Shown: positions 24,706-38,024, numbered from the stretch's first letter. The stretch: DNA of 64,000 nucleotides from Eonycteris spelaea (GCA_003508835.1 PUFA01000077.1:4912001-4976000), one strand, 5' to 3'. A program made the numbers and translations. Notes: generated from the sequence alone by a model not told the origin.

Positions 24706-25924
24706 TAATCCTAAAAAGAATTATTTCTATATACTGTGTGCCTTGGGTTTAGCTCACTGAGAAATATAATAGCTTTGCCTCAGAAACAATTTTTTCAACA
24801 AATGTTGAATTGCTCGGTCTCTGGTGGAACATGGGAGGCCATGACTCTGAAATGGAATAATAGGGACAGTATTTAGTTCCTATACTTTCTGCAATTTTCT
24901 CAATTTATATGATCTAAATATGAAACCGCATTTTTTATTGTGATGCCCATCTTATATTGTGCAAACACAAGCTGAAGTTTTAAAGAGCAACCTTTTGAGT
25001 TTGCATTTCGCAACAAATTTGTGCATCTGTTTAGTGAGAATTATCAGTCATAGGTTTCTTGGCAACTGAGCTATTTTTACCTACAGAGAACTAAAAAGGA
25101 ATTGAAAGATATTTAAAACAACAGATTGCCAACTGTTTGGCATTATGCATCTGGGTCCTTGTGTAATATCTTCCTGAACAGCTGCCTCCTGCTATTACTG
25201 ACCAGAACCCTGCTTTCAACTGACCAGACGCCTTCTCATGCCTGCTGTGAAGGACCTTTGCAAGCTACAGGCACCCAGGCCTCACATCACATCTATAAGA
25301 TACTTGATAATGTTGGCCAAATGAAAGAATTCTGTGAAGAAACGGGCGATTCTTACATTGGGGCACTATATAGTTTATTTCTGTTATTTCCCACAAATAA
25401 TTACTGAGCAGCACCACATAGCATGGCACCGGAGGCCTGGATTAATCCCTGGCTCAGAGATTTCTGCTTATGGTAGTTCAGCAAGTTTCTTAGCCTCTTT
25501 AATGCTCAAATTTCTTAACTGTCAAATTTTAAAATAACACCCAAGCAGCAAATTTGTCATGGGAATCACCTAGTACAGGGCCTGAGGTGTAAGTCAAATT
25601 TGAAGAAGGAAGGTAGAGAAATCTTGCTTTGACTCATTTCCTTCTTTTTTCTTTTTTCCTTCCTGTTCACTGTCACTTAGCAGTGGGCCAGAAGTAGAGC
25701 TTTATTTTTAAAGAAGTGGGAGTTTCATTCTATTTTTATCAGCTCAAAGTGATTTTAAAAACAACAGCAACAAACAACAACAACAAAACTCCACTGTCTT
25801 GGTTCCTGACCTCAATAGGTGACATAGGCTTAAGAAGGATGTAAATATACATTTCCTCAAACTTTATCATTATCATCACCATCATATTCTCACAACGGTC
25901 ATTTTCCCATCACCCTCACCAATA

Positions 25925-26040
25925 ATAATTATAGCTAACATTTATTAAGTGTTTACTATGATCCAGGCACGGTGCTAAAACCTGCTTGTGTAGGGCTCAT
26001 TTAAGCATCACCTTTTGAGTTAAGGACTATTCTTTTCTAT
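25925..26040 (-). mobile_element. MIR SINE fragment
   Basis: AACATTTATTAAGTGTTTACTATG then CCAGGCACGGTGCTAAAACC, an antisense MIR 3' end. Confidence 0.45.
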
Positions 26041-26044
26041 CAAA

Positions 26045-26250
26045 GTTGGAGAAACAATGTAGCATTGTAACTAGGCATTTAGCCACTGGATTTAAATCTT
26101 TGCCCATTGGGGCATGTTACTTAATCACTCTGCTCTATTATTCTCAATAAAATGGGAGTGATTATCATGATAAGAATACCTGCTTCATAGAAATGTGAAT
26201 ATTACAGGACTTGAAAGCATGTAAGAATTCCACGAATGTTTGCTGCTTTT
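26045..26250 (+). mobile_element. MIR SINE
   Basis: Good match in order: GTAGCATTGTAACTAGGCATTTAG, TGTTACTTAATCACTCTGC, AAAATGGGAGTGATTATC, CTGCTTCATAGAAATGTG and a 3' CACGAATGTTTGCTG. Confidence 0.6.
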
Positions 26251-28445
26251 CTTATCTCTGTATTTTAAATGGGGAAACAGTCCTGGGGTTTAACTGGTTA
26301 GACTGAGCTTATGTAATTTTCATACTGTAGGCAGTCCAGTTCTATAGCTTGTATTCAAAACCTCTACGCCCCACATCTAAATCGAGTTTTATCATTAAAC
26401 CTGTCAAACATCAGAGAGCTGGCTCAATGCCATTTAAACTCAAGGGCAGGGAACAGGCACAGACGAAAGAGGCTCGCTCACCCCACATCCCCACAGGCTT
26501 GAGCGGAAATGAAATACAACTTTGTTTGGAGACTTCCATGACACTCTCCAAACAGGGTAGAGATACTGATTTAAAACCCTTCAAATCCTGGAGACTGGAC
26601 TACAAAATAGGTCAAGATCAGGAATACAGGCATCTCTCATGTGCCTTTTGAGGCCTGAGCTCAGCTGGAGTTTTAAAGGGCAGACAAAAATTCCTCTTTG
26701 TTCTTCCCTTTCCTCTTGGGTTCCATAGACTAAGCCTTAAGGACAGCATGTTCTGAGTGTGGGTTGACGGTAGAGGCTGGACACCCAGGGTGGCTTAAGT
26801 TACTGCACTGAATGTGGAATCCAGTTGTAGATAGCTAGCAGTCCGGCTGCCTTGCCTGGGTAATTAGCCTGGGTGTCGAAATCCACAGCTTTGTCAAGCA
26901 GCTATTAGATTCGAATAATCCCAACCTAGGCATTTATTTACCTCCCAGCTCTTTCACAGATTTATCTACCAATAGCTGTGACTGAGGTTTGACACTGACG
27001 TCTAATGATATATTTTATAAGAACGTAAGAACACACACACTTTTTTCCTCTTTGTTATTTTTTATTATGTGCATAGACTTGAGCCAAATTTTTCTGGATT
27101 TCAAGGGAGTTTCTTGTTTTTCTTTCTCTTTCTTTTTTTTTTTTCTTTTTGCTTAAATTTGGCACCTGAAGTATTGTATGACAAAGCTGATTCAGAAGCG
27201 ATCTCTAAGCCTTCAACTTGGGGGGCCCAGCCAGGCTTAAATGAAAACCATTATGGCCAGCCCTGGGAGAGCCTAAATTTGAGTGCAAGCTTCATAATGG
27301 GGGAAGGGTGCCAGGAACCCTCCTCTTTGCTGTAAGAAGCTCCGGGTACTCAATTAGGTGTTCCAGAATGCCATGTTCTCTTCTAAGCTTCCAGAAGGTT
27401 GTGTACATGGCTTATGGCTTCTTACTTTTTTTTTTTTTTAATTTGAGAAATTTCTTTTCCCCAAAAATGAAAACAGAAGGTTGGTATCTTTAAGAAACCC
27501 ATTGTCCTAAGCAGTGAGCTCTGAACAACCACAGCTCTTGTCTGTAGGAGTTAAGTATAGTGTAAGCCTCTCCCTCAGACTACACCTCCATGGCTTTCAA
27601 TTGGCTCAGTTTCCGCTACATATAGACCAGATCATTTGGTTTTTTATTCAAAGAACTGGCTTAGTGTTGATTTTAGTACATTGCTTCTGGAGTGACCCCT
27701 ATATACAGGGTGCACAAGTCATGACTCGAGCCCACAAAAGAGCCTGACACACATTGACTTGAAGAATCTCATGTATGGAAAATGGATTTTTAGAGGTCAC
27801 TTTGGCCTTCAATTCCCAATTCTCCATATAACTGATAAAGACCTATGATTACAAAATCTCCTTTGCAAGCCCCTTTTCTTGTCTGAGCTTCAGTTTTGTT
27901 TTTTGGTTTTTGTTGTTTTTGGGTTTTTTTCCCTGAAATGTAGAGGTTGGACCCCATTATTCCCAATGTTTCTTTTGACTCTGAAATTATTATGCTTCTG
28001 TGATTGATATTTTAGTATTTCCTTCCTGCAAGGTGCTTTCTTATCATGGAAGAGGATTACAAATAAGAAAACACAGTAGGTAGAGTAAAGCTCTCACATC
28101 TCTCCCTGATTCCCAACTAAAAATCTCACAGGACTTTTTAAAATTCTAAAATGTCAGGGCAATTATCAGAAACATGACAGTAAGAGAGAATAATAGTAAT
28201 GCTTAAGAAGAGGCAAGAATAATATTCGGAGTCCTATCATTATTAGTGGTGAGCAATCTACCGAAAAACCAATGATCTTTCCTTTTTCTCACCCTCTTAT
28301 CCACTGCCTCCCTCCAAATGCTGTCTTCCTTCCTTTTTTCTTCCTTTCTACTTCTTCCCCTTCTTCTCTTTTTCTATTTCTCAATGTCAATTTAAACAGT
28401 CAGTATCAGCATAAATATGCTCAGCATTGGACCTGAGTGAAATAT
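26251..28445. other. Intergenic stretch, possible conserved noncoding blocks
   Basis: No recognised gene or repeat. 26780-27000 and 27150-27345 are less AT-rich and hold short motif-dense blocks (for example CTTTGTCAAGCAGCTATTAG). T-tracts near 27128, 27428 and 27900. The 100-codon frame at 26349-26651 is unlike any family I know. Confidence 0.4.
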
Positions 28446-28449
28446 GGTG

Positions 28450-29275
28450 CTAGCTACTGATTCATTGGCGATCGGCTCTAAATTCACACATTCTCTTGCT
28501 TTGTGAGCATGAATCTAGGCCCTCGAAGTATCCTTCCTGTGCCTGTTGGCAGGATGTGTCAGCTTTGTGGGTCAAGGGTGCTGTTGCTCCGTAGAGCCAT
28601 TTCTTTTGCTTCCTGGCTGTGTCATGTTCCTCTTGGAAGGGTCCTCCCAGGACTTCTCCAGTGTCAGATGTCTTCAGTGACCCTCTTCTCCAATGCCAGC
28701 TCCTGCGACTTCTCCAGCTTTTGGCTGCTACAGTTCATGTCATTTCTCCAGCAGCAGGCTCCTTCATTATGGACTCAACAGCTTCTCCTGTGACCGGCTC
28801 CTGTGGTATGAGACGCCAGCAAGGCTGGTCATCTAGCAGCTTGCCCGGGCATGCTCGTTGAGGGGTTTCATAGTGGACCCCCATTGCCGAGCTACTTCCT
28901 TGTGAATAGCCTCCCAGAGCACCTTAGAGAACTGATTTCCACCAAGTTCTAGAATGGGGATTTTCAGCAAGTTCCGAAGCATGACATCATAGCGACTTCT
29001 CGGCCATTTAGTGAGACACAGCCACATCCTCTCCAATAAGATAAGAACCTCAGCCTGGTAGGGGTGTGTGCTCTTTTGGCCTCTCTCTTTCTCAGCTGTA
29101 GGACGAGTGGCTGTACTCTGCCATTTTTATACATTTTACAATTTTATTTAGTTCTTACAGGTCTATCTTTTATTATTCCAGTCCCGGTTATAGTTAATCA
29201 TTATTTACATTAAACTTTCCCTGTGAAAGTTACTGTGTGGTTTCATTCTTGATTGGATCCAGACTGAGACATGTA
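28450..29275 (-). mobile_element. Unassigned interspersed repeat, possibly an ERVL-type LTR
   Basis: A compositionally distinct block. The minus strand begins TGTCTCAGTCTGGATCC, contains ATAATAAAAGATAGACC and GGAGAGGATGTGGCTGTG, and ends in a stretch repeating CTGGAGAAG-like blocks. The TG start and repeat-like style suggest an LTR, but I could not match a family. Confidence 0.35.
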
Positions 29276-29489
29276 CCCTGGCAAAAAAAGAGAACATAGT
29301 GGTTTTCCTTAAATTAAATTTCAGTCTTCTGCAGGAAGCAATGAATGAACACATAAAGAAAGTAGGATACATGTATGTAAAAAGATAATCAGGTAGAGAA
29401 TTGAACGTATAGTTAAGTCAGGAAAAGAAACAAGATCTCAGCCTTCTTAACTGGTCACTCTTTTTTTCTCTGACCAGTTAACACTGGAA

Positions 29490-30000
29490 TGTTCTGGGGT
29501 CCACCTTCATCCGCTGTTCTCTATCTCCACAAAATGCTTTCATTTCACTACTGGATCTTATCCAGTCCCAAAGCTTTAAATACAGTCCATATGCTGATAA
29601 CACCCAAATTTATGTTCCCAGCTTTGACCTGTTTCCTTTGACTTGTTCCCCAGCTGCCCACTAAATATCTCTACCTGGATGTCTAGTAGGAATCTCCAAA
29701 TCAACGCATCCGATCTCTCCAAAGCTGAATCTTCCACTGTCCCAATCTCCACTGACAGCAACTCCATCCCTCTAGTTACGTGTAACAAAATCTTGAGATC
29801 ATCCTTGACTCCTCCCTTTCTCTCACAGTCCTCGTCTGATATACCAGGAAATACTATTGATTCTACTTCCAATTTGATTCAAAATCTAGTTTCCCCAGCT
29901 CTGATTCGAACATCCTAATCTGAGCAGCCTCACTTGTCAGCTAGATTGCTGCCAGTAGCTCCTCACTTGCTGTCCTGCTTCTATGCTTGCCCTTCTGCCG
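29490..30000 (+). mobile_element. Ancient LINE-like repeat
   Basis: Contains TACCTGGATGTCTAGTAGG, ATCATCCTTGACTCCTCCC and related blocks that recur across mammalian genomes in old LINE remnants. The open frames on both strands are degenerate. Confidence 0.45.
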
Positions 30001-30029
30001 TCTCTTCTCTGTGCAGCAACCCGAGTGTT

Positions 30030-30360
30030 TGCCAGTGTTTAGGGAAGTGGTGTGGTTATAAAACAGGTGAACACGAGGGATTCTTGTGGTGACGGAATTG
30101 TCTTGTATCTTGGCTGGGATGGTGGACCCATGAACTCGCACACATGCACACACCACACAGCAAAACTGTGGAGAGCTGAGTAAGACTGGTGGATTGCGTT
30201 AATGTCAATTTCCTGGTTATGATATTTAATATGGTTTTGCAAGTTGTGACCATTCAGGGAATGAGGTGAACAGGGCAAAGGATACAGACTCTCTCTATAT
30301 TGTTTCCTACAATGGTATGCGAATCGACATTTAGCTTAAAATGAAAAGTTTGATTTTAAA
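30030..30360 (+). mobile_element. Old L1 3' end
   Basis: AATGTCAATTTCCTGGTTATGATAT, then GGGCAAAGGATACAGACTCTC and TTAGCTTAAAATGAAAAGTTTG match the 3' UTR end of old L1 families. Confidence 0.6.
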
Positions 30361-30824
30361 TAATATTGGCTCCAAAAAATGTTTGTGGATGACAGGTAAA
30401 GGTTATTCTCATCATGCTTTTAAGAACTAGTATTAAGTCCTCTTTTAAAAAAGGATTTAATTTGTCTGGGAAAGGAATCTTGACTTCTTTCTGAAATGAG
30501 AAAGAAGAGACTCATTTAAGCCATCTTGCTCCACCACGGGTTTTCCTGCCCAGGTTTGGTTTGTTGTGCTTCTGAGTTATCTCGTTTATACCTGACTAGC
30601 TGGGTAGAAAGGATTGTTGGATTTGCATTTCCAGGACACTCGAATTCAGGTCCAGGCCATGGCACCGGCTTGCTTGGCTTCCCTGTTCAAATCAAGGGTC
30701 CTCAGGATTCTCAGTTTATTCCTCTGAAATACAAGAGGATGTGGGCATGAAAAATAACCATGCCTGGACAATCTCTCTAGTCCCACCTACTTCCACATGG
30801 TTATGACTCTGGACTTCTACTCCT

Positions 30825-30950
30825 AGCGCAATTCTTTGTAAGCAACGTTCTTTGAGTCTATGCAACTTACCCAGGGTCACCCATCTTGTAAATGGCAGAG
30901 CTGGGGTTCTATTCACATCTTCAGCCCCAAACCCACACTTTTAATCATTC
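30825..30950 (-). mobile_element. MIR SINE fragment
   Basis: AACTTACCCAGGGTCACCC followed by TGTAAATGGCAGAGCTGGGG, the antisense MIR core. Confidence 0.6.
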
Positions 30951-31913
30951 CTGCCCTAGATGCACTAGTCTTTTAGATTCTCTAAGCTGCATATGTTAGA
31001 TATATAGATATCTAATATAAATGGACTCCATTATTTTAACACCGCAAAAATGTGTTTATTGAGATATGATTTAATTCAATGCCATTAGAATTTATAGAAG
31101 AAGACAATTATAAAGAGGTTTTGAGACACTGGAAAGAGCATCAGACTCGAAGAGAATAAATATATTTTTAGTTGCGCTTTCATGTGCTAATGGACTTTGG
31201 AAATACTTATACTTCTGAGTCCCAACTCTCGCATCTCTAAAATAGGGTTTTTAATACTTAATTTATAAACTTGCTAAGCGTTAAATGAAATCTTGTATTC
31301 AAAACCACTTGTCCTTTTGTACACACTCAACCAACATTTACTTTTTATTGACTTACGGGCTCCATTTTTTGTTTTTGTTTTTTTTTTGAATTATAATAAA
31401 TAAAAAGATTGGTTTTTTACTCACTTGATTACCAAGTTTTGAGGAATCGGTAGGCATCTCGTGTTGGTGTGATATGTTTACAAAGATGAGTAAGATGTGG
31501 TCTTCCTCCTTGTGCAGATCACAGCCTACTAGAAGGTGTGAGAAATTTTAAATAACTAAATATAGTGTATTAAGAGCATTGTTTCTGGAAAATTCAAGTG
31601 CATTTGGAAATAAAGGATGGAGTCAGACTCTTGCTTACTGACTACTAGAAAGTCTTCACACCGGAGGTTGTTACTTCCCCTGGGCCTTTCGTAGGAGAAT
31701 GTGACAACTAGATTGGAACTTAAAGAAATTAACCAAGTACATAAATTGATACCAGTGGCATTAAAGTGATCATCTACTAATTTTTACTCCAAATTTAAGC
31801 CTTCATGTGCTGTATCATTCACGTCTTTTAACTTAGTTTAAATAAGGAACAAACGACTTTATCAGTGGGTTTAGAGTAAAAAAAAAATGGCCCCTATGTT
31901 CTCATTCACACAC

Positions 31914-31916
<3 letters not shown>

Positions 31917-31955
<39 letters not shown>
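31917..31955. repeat. (AG)n microsatellite
   Basis: Uninterrupted AG run of about 38 nt. Confidence 0.95.
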
Positions 31956-31958
<3 letters not shown>

Positions 31959-32169
31959 AGACTATAACTATAAAGGCTCATATTTATTCGGCTCCAAAAG
32001 TTCAGCTGGGTTAGACCAACTCTGAAGAAATATTTCAATGTTTATATACAAATTCTCACCCAGCCCTAGTTTTGTAGACTGCCTATGTCTGGTCTATGAA
32101 GGGAGTGACTCGAGCATGAAAAGGAAAGATTGATAATACCTAAGCATCATTAGATTTGTCTCTTGCCAG

Positions 32170-32592
32170 ATGGTATCATTCTTATGGGGCTGCTTTCTTA
32201 ACTGGACCTTGCCCAGGCTGGGCTTCTATCCATGCAGCGAGATATCAGATCTTTATGCTCAGAAGAAAAATTCTGGAAAATTTGGAAAGAATCCATCTAA
32301 TAGGGTCACAGTAACATACGCAGCCTCGGTCATGATCTGGAAGGTAAATGGAAGTTTTCAGGCCTTTTTACACTCCCTAATCCCTAGTTATGTTTCTTTT
32401 GCCAAAAATCTACTTGGGGAAGACTTTTACTGGTCCCAAATCATCATCCAGTGCCTAGATTCTTGGCTATACTGGGTGGGACTTCTCTTGGGTGGGGCTG
32501 AAATTGGACAGGCAATAGCTGTGATCATCACTATATGCAGAATGAGTGTGTTTTCCTTTCTTACACTGTCTTCTCTAGAGACTCAGACATAA
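32170..32592 (+). other. 140-codon open frame of unknown status
   Basis: ATG to stop without interruption in AT-rich DNA. The ATG follows TCTCTTGCCAG, which looks like a splice acceptor. The predicted product has two hydrophobic stretches (about 86-112 and 114-133) but no domain I recognise, and composition does not clearly indicate coding. Most likely a chance frame. Confidence 0.15.
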
Positions 32593-33059
32593 ACAAATGT
32601 CAGCTATCCAAGAAAGGTTTAAAAACCCTGGCTGGTATGCTTAAATACACATCCGTGCAATATTGATTAAAACATTTTTTTTCAAGAAAGGAAATTCTAG
32701 TTTTATAGTCTGTAAATAACAAAGCCATACAACTTAAAACATTTTCTGGGATCTAACTTGTAAGCCTAAGTTCTCGATTTGTGAAAATGAATAGCAGAGA
32801 CGGGAAAAAAAGAAAGCCCATTTTAAATTTGAATTATAAATGGGTCATTCTTTAAACTCTTGATGTCCTCTGTGGCCTGTACTACCCTTTGATTTTGGGT
32901 AAAAGAGTTGCACAGGTTGAGCATTTGGTACCATTATTTTATACCTACATGTATTATATTTTATTCACTGTTATCTTTCTACAAGTGCTCTTCTAGGTTC
33001 TGAGATACAGACTATGTCTCTCCTCTCTGGATAGTATTTATATCCTAGGTTCTGAGAGA

Positions 33060-33570
33060 GACCACAATCAAACAAACAAACAAACAAATAAATAAATAAA
33101 ACAATTTCCAATAATAATAGACCTTTGAGAAAAATTGCTGGATAATGTGATAGAGAGTGACTGGGAGAGGATGATGGCACTTTAGGGAGCATCGTCGGGA
33201 GAGGTGTCTCAGTGAAGGTGACCTCAATTGCGAAAAGAAACTTCCCATGGAGAAGAGTGGCTTAGGCAAAATGAAGAGTGACAAGTAGTTATCATGAAGT
33301 GGGAACAAGCCTGTCTTGGTTGAGAAACAGAAAGAATTCCAATGTGTAGTGTAATAAGAAAGAAAGATAGAAGTTCAGCAAGAAGTCATGGGAACAGACA
33401 GAAGGCAGATCTTATAGGACCCTGTGGAGCGCAATATGCTGAGGTCAGATTTTTGAAAGCTTCTAAGCAGACAAGTGACACGATCTCACACTGGCTGTTC
33501 CGTGGAAAAAACATAGAAGAGTGAGAGTGGATGAAAGATAGATAAATGACTCTGACAATAAGCACAGGAT
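33060..33570 (+). mobile_element. Ancient interspersed repeat, second copy
   Basis: (CAAA)n(TAAA)n at 33068-33101, then the gene-like filler typical of the family at 1165-1720, including GACAAGTGACACGATCTCAC. Family not assigned. Confidence 0.4.
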
Positions 33571-33734
33571 GATGGCAGTGTGGCTGGGGTGGCTCCAATA
33601 AGGGGGAAGAGAAGTGTGTTCACTAGGTAGGACTCAGGTTACTAGGTTGATGTCTGCCATGGTAAAAATCTGAATGTCTCCTTCTAATGTTCAGAGCTAA
33701 TAACAAGGACTGAGATATAAAGAGTTTTCCAAAA

Positions 33735-33930
33735 TTCCCAATGGCCTTTCCCTTCTGTTATTTTTATCCATCCCAACAGCAGCCATGTGAGGTTGGCAGC
33801 AGGGGAGTTCTTTTACCTTTACAAATGAAGAAACTGGTGTGTCCACTAAGAGTCAACCAGAACACAGTGGAGCCAGGACTCGAGTCTATCTGGTGACGAT
33901 GCCATGCTCTTCCTAATGGCTCACCTACCT
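33735..33930 (-). mobile_element. MIR SINE fragment
   Basis: TTTACAAATGAAGAAACTGG, then GTGGAGCCAGGACTCGAGTC, the antisense MIR order. Confidence 0.5.
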
Positions 33931-34254
33931 CATTTTAGACATTCCAAAGCACTTGTTTTGTCAGACACAAAACCATATTGTGTTCTTCTGGGGTCAGACC
34001 ATACTGGGCAATTGTAACAGTTTACCTGCTATATGTCTAAAGAAGAAGGCCACCAATTCATAGAAAAAAATCTCAAGGCTGTATAAAAACCACAAATGGG
34101 TGGGTTAAAATTCATTTTAGAGAAGTAAAATTCCTTGGTTTTTGCATTAAGTATCCCAGCCCTTGGCCCAGTGGCCTGCTGAATGGAGGGGAAAAATAAA
34201 AAGACAAATGAAAGATCAAAAGGAACACTAATAAAAATTGTTGTTTAAGAAAGA

Positions 34255-34450
34255 GAGAGAAAGGAAATTTTATTAAACTCCTACTATGTGGCAAGGATTT
34301 TTTCTAGTTATTTTCATACGCTATCTTGATTATATAATAACTCCGAGAGGTTAGTGTCATTCCCATTATTGTTCAGATGAGGAAAATAAGGTTCAAAGAA
34401 GAGTAATTTTTTTCAAGTTTACACAGCTAAGTAGGGGAGCCATAGTTTGG
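34255..34450 (-). mobile_element. MIR SINE
   Basis: AAACTCCTACTATGTGGCAAGG, TTCAGATGAGGAAAATAAGG and TTTACACAGCTAAGTAGGGGAGCC follow the antisense MIR consensus. Confidence 0.6.
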
Positions 34451-37400
34451 ATAGAACTCATTCTGCCACCAAAGGCAAATACACAGAGTCAGAACTCCAG
34501 AATTGTTCTGGCCTCACGCACCTCCAAAGCTGGGTAACACGGCAACCATTTGTTTCAGGATGAGAACTTTAGATACTTCATTTGTGGACGTGATATGGTA
34601 TTTCTTAATGGTGCTAAAATCTTCAGGTACTGTGGTAGACTACTCAGGGTGGCTTTTTATTTAAAATCTAAATATCAAAGGCTTATAATCCTGAGAGCTT
34701 ATAATTTACAACTCCTTTAGAAGGGAACAGGTTTAAGCATAGTCTCAATGTGTCCAGTTGCCCAGATATTGTAGCTTTGAGGTTTTGTGCATTATACAGG
34801 AGGCCTAAAACAACTGGGTAAAAGAGATCCCAGAGTTTGTAGCCAGCTGTGAAGTCTTGAGCAAGGCTCTAAAATTAACTGGGTTGCAGTTTACTGCTTT
34901 GAGATAACGACGTTAGACCTGGTGTATTCTTCCTTTCTTTCTTTGTATCTTGCCTCATTCTAGCAAAGATTTGAGGCATCCGAGTTGGACTAAAGACACT
35001 TTAAGGTTCCTTTTTACTGTGATTCTACTAACAGCTTCATGAAAATAACCATTTATTTTTGGTTCCAAAAGATCCTTCTTCCAGAATTTTTATTTCCTTA
35101 AAATTTTCTTTTTCTCTCTTTTTTCTTTTCTTCTTCTTTTTTTTTTTCTTTTTAATTGTAGAAACACATCTCTGGAGAAATGGGTTGTGTAACTCCTATA
35201 ATATACTCATACCTCTCTTCTTTCTGAGAGTGAATCTGTGTACTGTCATTCTATCCAGACCTGATTGAAAAATGATTACGTTTGATTTTCTGACTCACCA
35301 ATCAACTCAATCCAAGATAGAGAATAAAACTCAGCCTTTCCCTTGCTTATAAAACAATTGTGCTTCCTTTCAGTCAGTGCTCTCATACGTCACCAAAGTT
35401 GTTTCAAAGCTTAGGTACACCCACTTATTGTGCATTCCCCCACACACATATCAGGATTAAACCTCTTGTCACCCTGAATAGGAGAGCTAAGAACAAGTCA
35501 CTTACATTTGCCTCACCTCCAGTGTGCAGTGTTTTCTGAGAGCAAATGTGTAACTTGAACTCCATTGAGACGAGCCTGCTTCCACACCTCAGAGGCCAAG
35601 CCCAGTGAAGGCTCCTCCTCCTTACCCTGTGGTCTCCACACCTGGAGCTGATTACTCAAGTAATAAGGAGGTTAAGCCAGGAGTGTTGTTTTTAGATCTT
35701 GAGCAAACACAAATTCAACTCGTGGTGTCCGGAATTATACGCCAGCATTACCTAAACTATATAGTGCCGGATAATAATGTTAATCCAGACGTTAACCAAC
35801 ATCCTTTGGAAAGTATGCCATAGTTATTGAAGTGTAAGGATTTCTGTATGTGATAGGCCTCTTGCAGATTCATAAAGTTCACCAGAACAGTGAAGGTTTC
35901 TGAGAATTTCTGCAATGCAGAACCTGATGTGCTCCTCTGTATTCATTAAACATGGCTTAGAAGAGAAGTCTTTTGTATCATGGACAGACTTTCAGTATCC
36001 TGGAGTTGATATAGCAAGCACTTACTGTGTTAACAGTTCTTCCATCCAAGCACAAAGCCTGGTATATAGTAGACACCTAACAAATATTTTTGAAAATCAA
36101 ATAAGCACATGAGTGGATGAATCCATATAATTGAGGGGAGAGATATATAGATACAGATATGCAGATCGTACTGTGATTTTTTTTTTTTATAGAAACACAT
36201 TAACATCACCCGACTCGTGTTTATTGAGCTGCTACTGGTTGAGAGGCTCTCCCTATACTAGGCTTTGAAGACCTCAGAATCTAGCACAAGATGATGGTCA
36301 CACAATATCATATGTGGAAGAGAGATAGATAAAGGTAAGTGTAAGGTGCTGTGGAATACGGGCAGCAAGAGTGGCAGGGAAGATTTCTGGAGAAGGTAAT
36401 ATCTGAGTTGAGCCTTAAATAACAAGTAAGAGTTAGACATTCAAGGAGGTGGCTCCAAAATACATATGACGTGCACGCATAAGAAAGTCTCCGCACGTGC
36501 TGCATTTAAGCAATTATTAAGCACACAGCCACTTATGTATTTTGTATTTTGAAGGTGAAACAACAGTACTAGAAGTGCTTTTGTTCAATGAGAGGACTAG
36601 TTTTATAATCCAGGAAACAAGATCAAACGGAACACTGGATTGTGTCAACAATCCATGTCCAAATTACATCAAGGAAACTGTAAACCACAAACAGAAATAG
36701 GAAATGCAGCATTTAACATTTAAGTCACTAAATTAAAAATGTAACATTTGTCAGGGTCCGTGCATGCTCGTTACAGAAATTTAAGTGAGCTGCCACCCTA
36801 CTTTTCTCACAACTGAAAAACAGCCTCCTACCCGTAGTTCTTTCCTTAAACAGCCTTTTCTACTAAATTATAACAAGCCTAACTGGGGGTGAAGGAATTA
36901 TTTATCAGTGAAAAGCTGGGAGTTTGACTTCTGTATATATATAATTCTGACCCTATTTCTCAGCCTATGCTGGGAATTTCATTCCCTTACTCACTTATTC
37001 AGTCTACAAAATTTGATTGCATTTCCATTCAGTGACAAACTACGTACTCAGATGAAAGGAAGAAATGCTGACACAACGTCACACATTTCCTTCTCCCATT
37101 GAGCATATCCTCTAATAAGAGACACAGGTATTCACAGAGATGAAAATTAAAAAAAAAAAAAAGCATCAAAGATGTTCTATAAGCGAAGGCAGTAAAGGGA
37201 TGAAGCTGGCGGTGGTACTTGTAGGAAGTACCCCGAGGCAGTGACGATTGAACTGGGGATGAAAGTTAACTAGAAAAGGTGGTGGTGGAAGGAAGTGGGG
37301 TTGACAAAAGCTTTTGAAAAAGCACGCAGGAAGGTAGGAGCATGGCTTGCTAGAAAAACTCAAATAATTCCTTAGAGGCAGGCATAATTTCTTATTTGAT

Positions 37401-38020
37401 AAATCCCAACAAATCTGGTCATGATCACACTCAAAAACTGTTTGTTGAATGAATCCCTTCACTTGGTAGAGGGAGGCATCAGCCCACTGCCCATAGCAAA
37501 AAGAAAGTGTAGCCCTCACACCCCAAAGCTTTTCCTGCTGTAAAGCTCCAAGAATGCCATAAATTTTCCTAAAAGAAAATTCACTGCTTGAGTCCATTCT
37601 TCCTTATTCTTTTATGTATTTTCTTTTTATTCACCAAATATTATTAAACACTGACTGTGCTAGTCACCACAGAGGATTCAAAAATGATGAAAATAGCCTC
37701 AGGTTCAAAAACCCTTTTATCTAACCAGGATATCATGTGCATCGATAGTCATAACACAGGACATGAAGAAAAAGTCTGGGCCATGTGGCAGAGATAACGT
37801 GAAATATTATAAGAGAGAAGGGGAGTGAGAGAACTCTAAGTTGAGATATTTGGGAAGAAGATAGTAGTGAAGTTATACTTTGAATTCGGATATAAAAAAA
37901 TTTCGACAAGTAGATAGTTGGGGTGGCGAGGAGATGGGAAAAGCCATTTCAGGTTGACAGTAAAATGTTCTTAAAGATGTAATATTTTTATCTTGTTGAA
38001 AATGACATGAAGTGAAACAT
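34451..38020. other. Intergenic stretch, mostly unassigned
   Basis: No gene recognised. A pyrimidine-rich tract lies at 35105-35155. 36030-36115 resembles an L2 3' tail (CAAAGCCTGGTATATAGTAG, then CAAATATTTTTG). 36180-36440 and 37610-37980 resemble the unassigned ancient repeat of 1165-1720. A 143-codon minus-strand frame (37166-37597) lies in repeat-like sequence. Confidence 0.4.
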
Positions 38021-38024
38021 TTGT

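Larger units (their letters stand above)
30370..33055. other. Intergenic stretch, mostly unassigned
   Basis: AT-rich; holds a MIR fragment at 30825-30950, an AG microsatellite and the longest unexplained plus-strand frame of the desert (32170-32592). Confidence 0.45.

Noticed and set aside
37166..37597. 143-codon minus-strand open frame
   Set aside because: No recognisable domain, low-complexity Pro/Phe-rich tail, and the DNA resembles an ancient interspersed repeat.
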